Shown: positions 63,810 to 64,000 of the stretch, piece after piece
How the letters are laid out: every line of letters begins with the position of its first letter
Position numbering within the stretch: position 1 is the first letter of the stretch
NCBI GenBank assembly: GCA_963665215.2
Contig: CAXXWW010000003.1
Span: 246,174 to 310,173 of the forward strand
Direction of reading: 5' to 3'
Source: G963665215 sp963665215
Lineage (GTDB): Bacteria > Chloroflexota > Dehalococcoidia > Lucifugimonadales > CAUZJF01
DNA length: 64,000 nucleotides
The notes under the pieces: model-generated
Told to the model about the DNA's origin: nothing
The model's database searches: none
Seen by the model: only the letters and a program-made list of their open reading frames with translations
Made by a program: the position numbers and the translations under genes

Positions 63810-64000
63810 CTAGCTCCAGTCGGGGTCGAGGTGGGCCTCGATGTACTCGATGTTCAAGTCGACGCCCAGCCCGGGCCGCTCCGACAGGTACAGGTAGCCG
63901 TCTCGTATGTCCAGGGCGGGCGTGACCAGCGCGTTGTGCAGGTCCAGGGCGGCCCGGTTGAACTCCAGCCGGTAGAAGTTGGGCACCGTCATCATGGTGT
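63810..64000 (-). CDS. Enolase-superfamily (mandelate racemase/muconate lactonizing type) C-terminus, partial
   Basis: The last 61 visible residues (VPNFYRLEFNRAALDLHNALVTPALDIRDGYLYLSERPGLGVDLN, then DWS) match the C-terminal tail of MR/MLE-type dehydratases or racemases, where the P-x-LGV-x-L tail closes the barrel. The frame is open past the window edge. The catalytic barrel is not visible, so the substrate cannot be suggested. Confidence 0.8.
   Translation of the reverse strand, partial: TMMTVPNFYRLEFNRAALDLHNALVTPALDIRDGYLYLSERPGLGVDLNIEYIEAHLDPDWS

Noticed and set aside
1..64000. CRISPR arrays or cas genes
   Set aside because: No regularly spaced repeats and no Cas-like proteins were seen.
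1..64000. Ribosomal RNA genes or a replication origin
   Set aside because: No rRNA-like conserved stretches, DnaA-box clusters or dnaA/dnaN genes were seen.

Overview
The window reads as a GC-rich bacterial chromosome, most likely a Chloroflexota of the Dehalococcoidia/SAR202 kind. The basis is gene content: Asp-box sialidase-like paralogs, a GMC oxidoreductase with a gluconate-dehydrogenase subunit-3 partner, DUF1501/DUF1800 proteins, PhyH dioxygenase, LUD/LutAB and an enolase-superfamily gene. The GC-rich intergenic hairpin blocks fit as well. No marker gene fixes the taxon, so this is inference.

Layout. 0-19.8 kb is a catabolic/accessory region, nearly all on the minus strand: amidase (cut by the window edge), rubredoxin-like/metallo-beta-lactamase protein, a sialidase-like pseudogene, an IS630 element, a broken epimerase, a GH32/43-like hydrolase, HIT and methyltransferase genes, a TIM-barrel-type protein, a GMC/subunit-3 pair, a DUF1800-NHL-DUF1501 cluster, a frameshifted SDR and a second sialidase. 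19.8-24.8 kb holds a decayed small lipoprotein, an IS5-like transposase, a class II-shaped tRNA with a GCA (Cys) anticodon, an excisionase-like HTH protein, a PhyH protein and a third sialidase. 24.8-29.1 kb is a tandem family of secreted lipoproteins.

29.1-38.3 kb is an insertion-sequence graveyard. An IS1380 copy is split by an IS481, which is itself split by a second IS1380. Next to it, another IS1380-type transposase gene is split by an IS110 (with a candidate bridge RNA) and an IS256. 38.9-48.3 kb returns to ordinary genes: membrane and secreted proteins, a DUF6575-like two-gene unit, an IS5/IS1182 transposase, a thioredoxin-like lipoprotein, a YtkA-like protein and lutBA. 48.4-57.6 kb holds a DUF1761 gene broken by IS1380, DUF1801, two IS256 copies, MscS, and two truncated genes (a DUF262/DUF1524 nuclease and a possible helicase C-terminus) facing each other across an IS256 that lacks matching target duplications. 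57.8-64 kb has an ABC exporter, rearranged IS1380 copies, a frameshifted BrkB gene and an enolase-superfamily C-terminus.

The main theme is genome decay driven by mobile elements. About ten non-IS genes are disrupted by single nonsense codons, homopolymer slips, short duplications or IS insertions. Several IS copies have flanks that do not match each other, which records IS-IS recombination. The observations I think most deserve checking are the IS110 with guide-like matches to its own ends and target, the class II GCA tRNA, and the SDR frameshift lying exactly on a perfect palindrome.
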